A stretch of DNA of 64,000 nt from the NCBI RefSeq assembly GCF_026339875.1, contig NZ_JAPEPZ010000001.1:4526001-4590000 (forward strand). Direction: 5' to 3'. The position numbers were made by a program, and so were the translations under genes. Positions 62,373 to 64,000 of the stretch are shown in pieces; position 1 is the first letter of the stretch, and each line of letters starts with the position of its first letter. Source of the stretch: Streptomyces sp. NBC_01571. Lineage in GTDB: Bacteria > Actinomycetota > Actinomycetes > Streptomycetales > Streptomycetaceae. The notes below the pieces were generated by a model. That model was not told where the DNA came from, did no database searches, and worked only from the letters and a program-made list of their open reading frames with translations.

Positions 62373-63878
62373 TCAGCCGTGGAGGCGGGCCCCGCAGTGG
62401 GGCCACGGGGACACGCCCCGCCGCACGTACAGCTTCTTCGCCCGCATGGTCTGCTCCCTGGGGGGCGCGTCCTGGGGCCGCCCCGACCCGCCGAGGCTGT
62501 GCCAGGTGTGGGTGTCGAACTGGTAGAGGCCTCCGTAGGTCCCGGAGGAGTCCACGGCGGCGGCCCGTCCCCCGGACTCGCACGCCGCGAGGCCGGACCA
62601 GTTCAGATGGTCGGCCCCCCGGACGGAGTCCGGCCGCGGCTTCGTACCGACCCGCACCACCTGTGCCCGCGGTTCCCGCACCACCTCGGCCCCCATCCGC
62701 CGGGGCCGCTCCTTGACCCCGTTGACGGTCCGCAGCAGGTACAGGACCCGCCGGGTCCCCGGCTCACCGGCCCGGTCGACGACCTCCGTGCCGCGGAAGA
62801 GCGAGGGATCGTTCGTCCGCGTCACCTCGAAGGGGATCGGCTCCTCGCGGATCTCCCTGGACCCGGTGATCCGCATCACGCTGACCGTCTGGCCGTCCCG
62901 CGGGAAGCTCCCGGCCGGCACGGACGTCGTGTCCTGGTTGCGCAGCGTGATCCCGGCCTCCTCGACGGCCTCCGCCACGGTCGCCGCGTTCGTCCGGATC
63001 GTCCGCGCCCGGCCGTCCGCCATGATCGTCACGGTGCGCTCGGTGCGGACGTCGAGCGCGAGGCCCCCCCGGCCGATGGGCCGGGAGCGCGAGGCCGACA
63101 GGTACGCCCCCTCGGCCCGCACCCCGAGCTGCTCCAGCGCCCCGTCCACGGTGGCCGCCGTCGTCCACACCCTGCGACGCTGCCCGTCGAGCGTGAGGTG
63201 CACGGGCCGCCCGTAGTGGACCGCGACCTCGTCGCCGCTGGCCAACGGGGTGCCGGGGGCGGGCGCGACGACGTCGTGGGGGCCCACCCGCACGCCCTCG
63301 CCGCGGAGCAGTTCGCTCACGTCGTCCGCGAAGGTGTGCAGCGTGCGCGGCTTCCCGTCGACGGTCAGCTCGATGGCCTTGTCACTGGCGACGAAGGCGG
63401 AGGTGCCGCCGGCCAGGAAGGCGACGACCAGCGCCTGCGGGAGCAGCCGGCGCAGCGGATCGGTGCGTGCGGCGGTCACCCGGCGCCGGGGCGCACGCCG
63501 GGAGGCTCGCCGCACCTCCGCCCGGCCGCCGGCCCGGGGTTCCGCCACTGTTCCCTCGGCGCCCCCCGCGTCCGCCGGCGCGGCCACGGGCCCCTGCACG
63601 TACTCCTGGCGGGGCAGCTGGGGCTCCGTGGGGGCCTGGGACAGCAGGGTGGCCCGGGACACCTGGGTCGTCCGGTCGGCCAGTGCCTCGTACGCGGGCC
63701 GGTACGGGTCCCCGGAGCCGCCCGGCGGCCCGCCGGGACCGTCCGGGTGGCCGTCGCGGTACGACTCGGGGTTCTCGTACGGCTCATACGGCGCGTAGGA
63801 CTCGTAGGTCCTGTTCGGCTCGTAGGGCTCGTACGGCGTTGCGCTCAGGCCAAACGTCTCGTACTGCGAGTTGCTCAC
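62373..63878 (-). CDS. rpfB: resuscitation-promoting factor, RpfB type
   Basis: 501 residues from the GTG at 63878. A cytoplasmic tail with Tyr-Glu-Pro repeats (YEPYEP, YESYAPYEPY) precedes a membrane helix (about 146-164). Three DUF348 domains (about 168-208, 226-266, 282-322), a G5 domain (about 336-412) and a C-terminal transglycosylase-like Rpf domain (424-501) follow. The catalytic glutamate E434 is in WSGLAACESGG, and the fold ends in the cysteine pattern WPHC. It cleaves peptidoglycan and promotes growth or spore germination. The order rpfB-ksgA-ispE is conserved. Confidence 0.95.
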   Translation of the reverse strand: MSNSQYETFGLSATPYEPYEPNRTYESYAPYEPYENPESYRDGHPDGPGGPPGGSGDPYRPAYEALADRTTQVSRATLLSQAPTEPQLPRQEYVQGPVAAPADAGGAEGTVAEPRAGGRAEVRRASRRAPRRRVTAARTDPLRRLLPQALVVAFLAGGTSAFVASDKAIELTVDGKPRTLHTFADDVSELLRGEGVRVGPHDVVAPAPGTPLASGDEVAVHYGRPVHLTLDGQRRRVWTTAATVDGALEQLGVRAEGAYLSASRSRPIGRGGLALDVRTERTVTIMADGRARTIRTNAATVAEAVEEAGITLRNQDTTSVPAGSFPRDGQTVSVMRITGSREIREEPIPFEVTRTNDPSLFRGTEVVDRAGEPGTRRVLYLLRTVNGVKERPRRMGAEVVREPRAQVVRVGTKPRPDSVRGADHLNWSGLAACESGGRAAAVDSSGTYGGLYQFDTHTWHSLGGSGRPQDAPPREQTMRAKKLYVRRGVSPWPHCGARLHG

Positions 63879-63916
63879 GACGACACGCTCCAGGGTCCTC
63901 CGGATCGGGCGACCAG

Positions 63917-63946
63917 AACCTAGCGGAGCGGTCGTCACTCTCCCAA
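63917..63946 (-). promoter_or_regulatory. candidate rpfB promoter, TTGGGA-18-TAGGTT
   Basis: On the minus strand, TTGGGA at 63946-63941 and TAGGTT at 63922-63917 are 18 bases apart, giving a start near 63910 and a short leader. A perfect 12-bp palindrome GTGTCGCGACAC lies upstream at 63963-63974 and could be an operator. No room remains in the window for a long riboswitch leader between this promoter and the gene. Confidence 0.45.
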
Positions 63947-64000
63947 GCAACGCGGCTACGCTGTGTCGCGACACTGTCCCTCGCCGAGCCCCCGGAAAAC

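Noticed and set aside
63879..64000. Cyclic di-AMP (ydaO-type) riboswitch upstream of rpfB
   Set aside because: Such riboswitches precede some actinobacterial rpf genes, but the predicted promoter lies within 70 bases of the start and no conserved fold was seen in the available 120 bases.

Overview
The window is chromosomal DNA of a Streptomyces or a very close relative. The evidence is a GC content above 70 percent with strong G/C bias at third codon positions, many GTG starts, short ATGA/GTGA gene overlaps, and a gene order of mfd, glmU-prs-rplY-pth, ppc, galT-galE-galK and rpfB-ksgA-ispE. From memory this order matches the S. coelicolor core chromosome around SCO3109 to SCO3150. No phage, integrative element, insertion sequence, CRISPR array or antibiotic cluster was seen.

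Left part (1-11.4 kb): small accessory genes. These are a membrane M16 peptidase-like protein with a TPR-like partner, a MarR regulator divergent from a quinone-oxidoreductase-like enzyme over three direct repeats, a HEAT-repeat protein, a nucleotidyltransferase-like protein, a secreted HNH lipoprotein and an Rv0909-type antitoxin-like protein. Several gene remnants lie here, including what looks like a divergent gene pair whose 5' halves were both deleted.

Next (11.4-25.4 kb): mfd, a MacB/FtsX-type ABC exporter, a 14-TM-type MFS exporter, a DUF485 + sodium:solute symporter pair, a 1.1-kb non-coding block with a 134/94-bp tandem repeat array, and a DivIVA-like coiled-coil protein.

25.4-30.7 kb is the most unusual part. 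Four adjacent genes combine nucleic-acid-acting toxin folds (two deaminase-like domains and one WHH/HNH nuclease-like domain) with SUKH-type immunity domains. In two of the genes the toxin-like and immunity-like domains are fused in one cytoplasmic protein.

30.9-45.5 kb: an orphan sensor kinase, tRNA-Gln, the glmU-prs-rplY-pth housekeeping block, ppc, a desaturase-TetR operon with a 27-bp candidate operator, a Phd/RelE toxin-antitoxin pair, and the TamR regulator divergent from trans-aconitate methyltransferase with palindromic operators between them.

45.5-64 kb: a GNAT acetyltransferase, the galT-galE-galK operon divergent from a sodium:sugar-type symporter, a LuxR regulator with a degenerate receiver, twin Pro-rich beta-propeller membrane proteins, an ABC-F ATPase, an acyltransferase-3 membrane protein, and the ispE/ksgA/rpfB block at the right edge. 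Members of one GC-rich intergenic inverted-repeat family occur at five places, each next to a gene 3' end.
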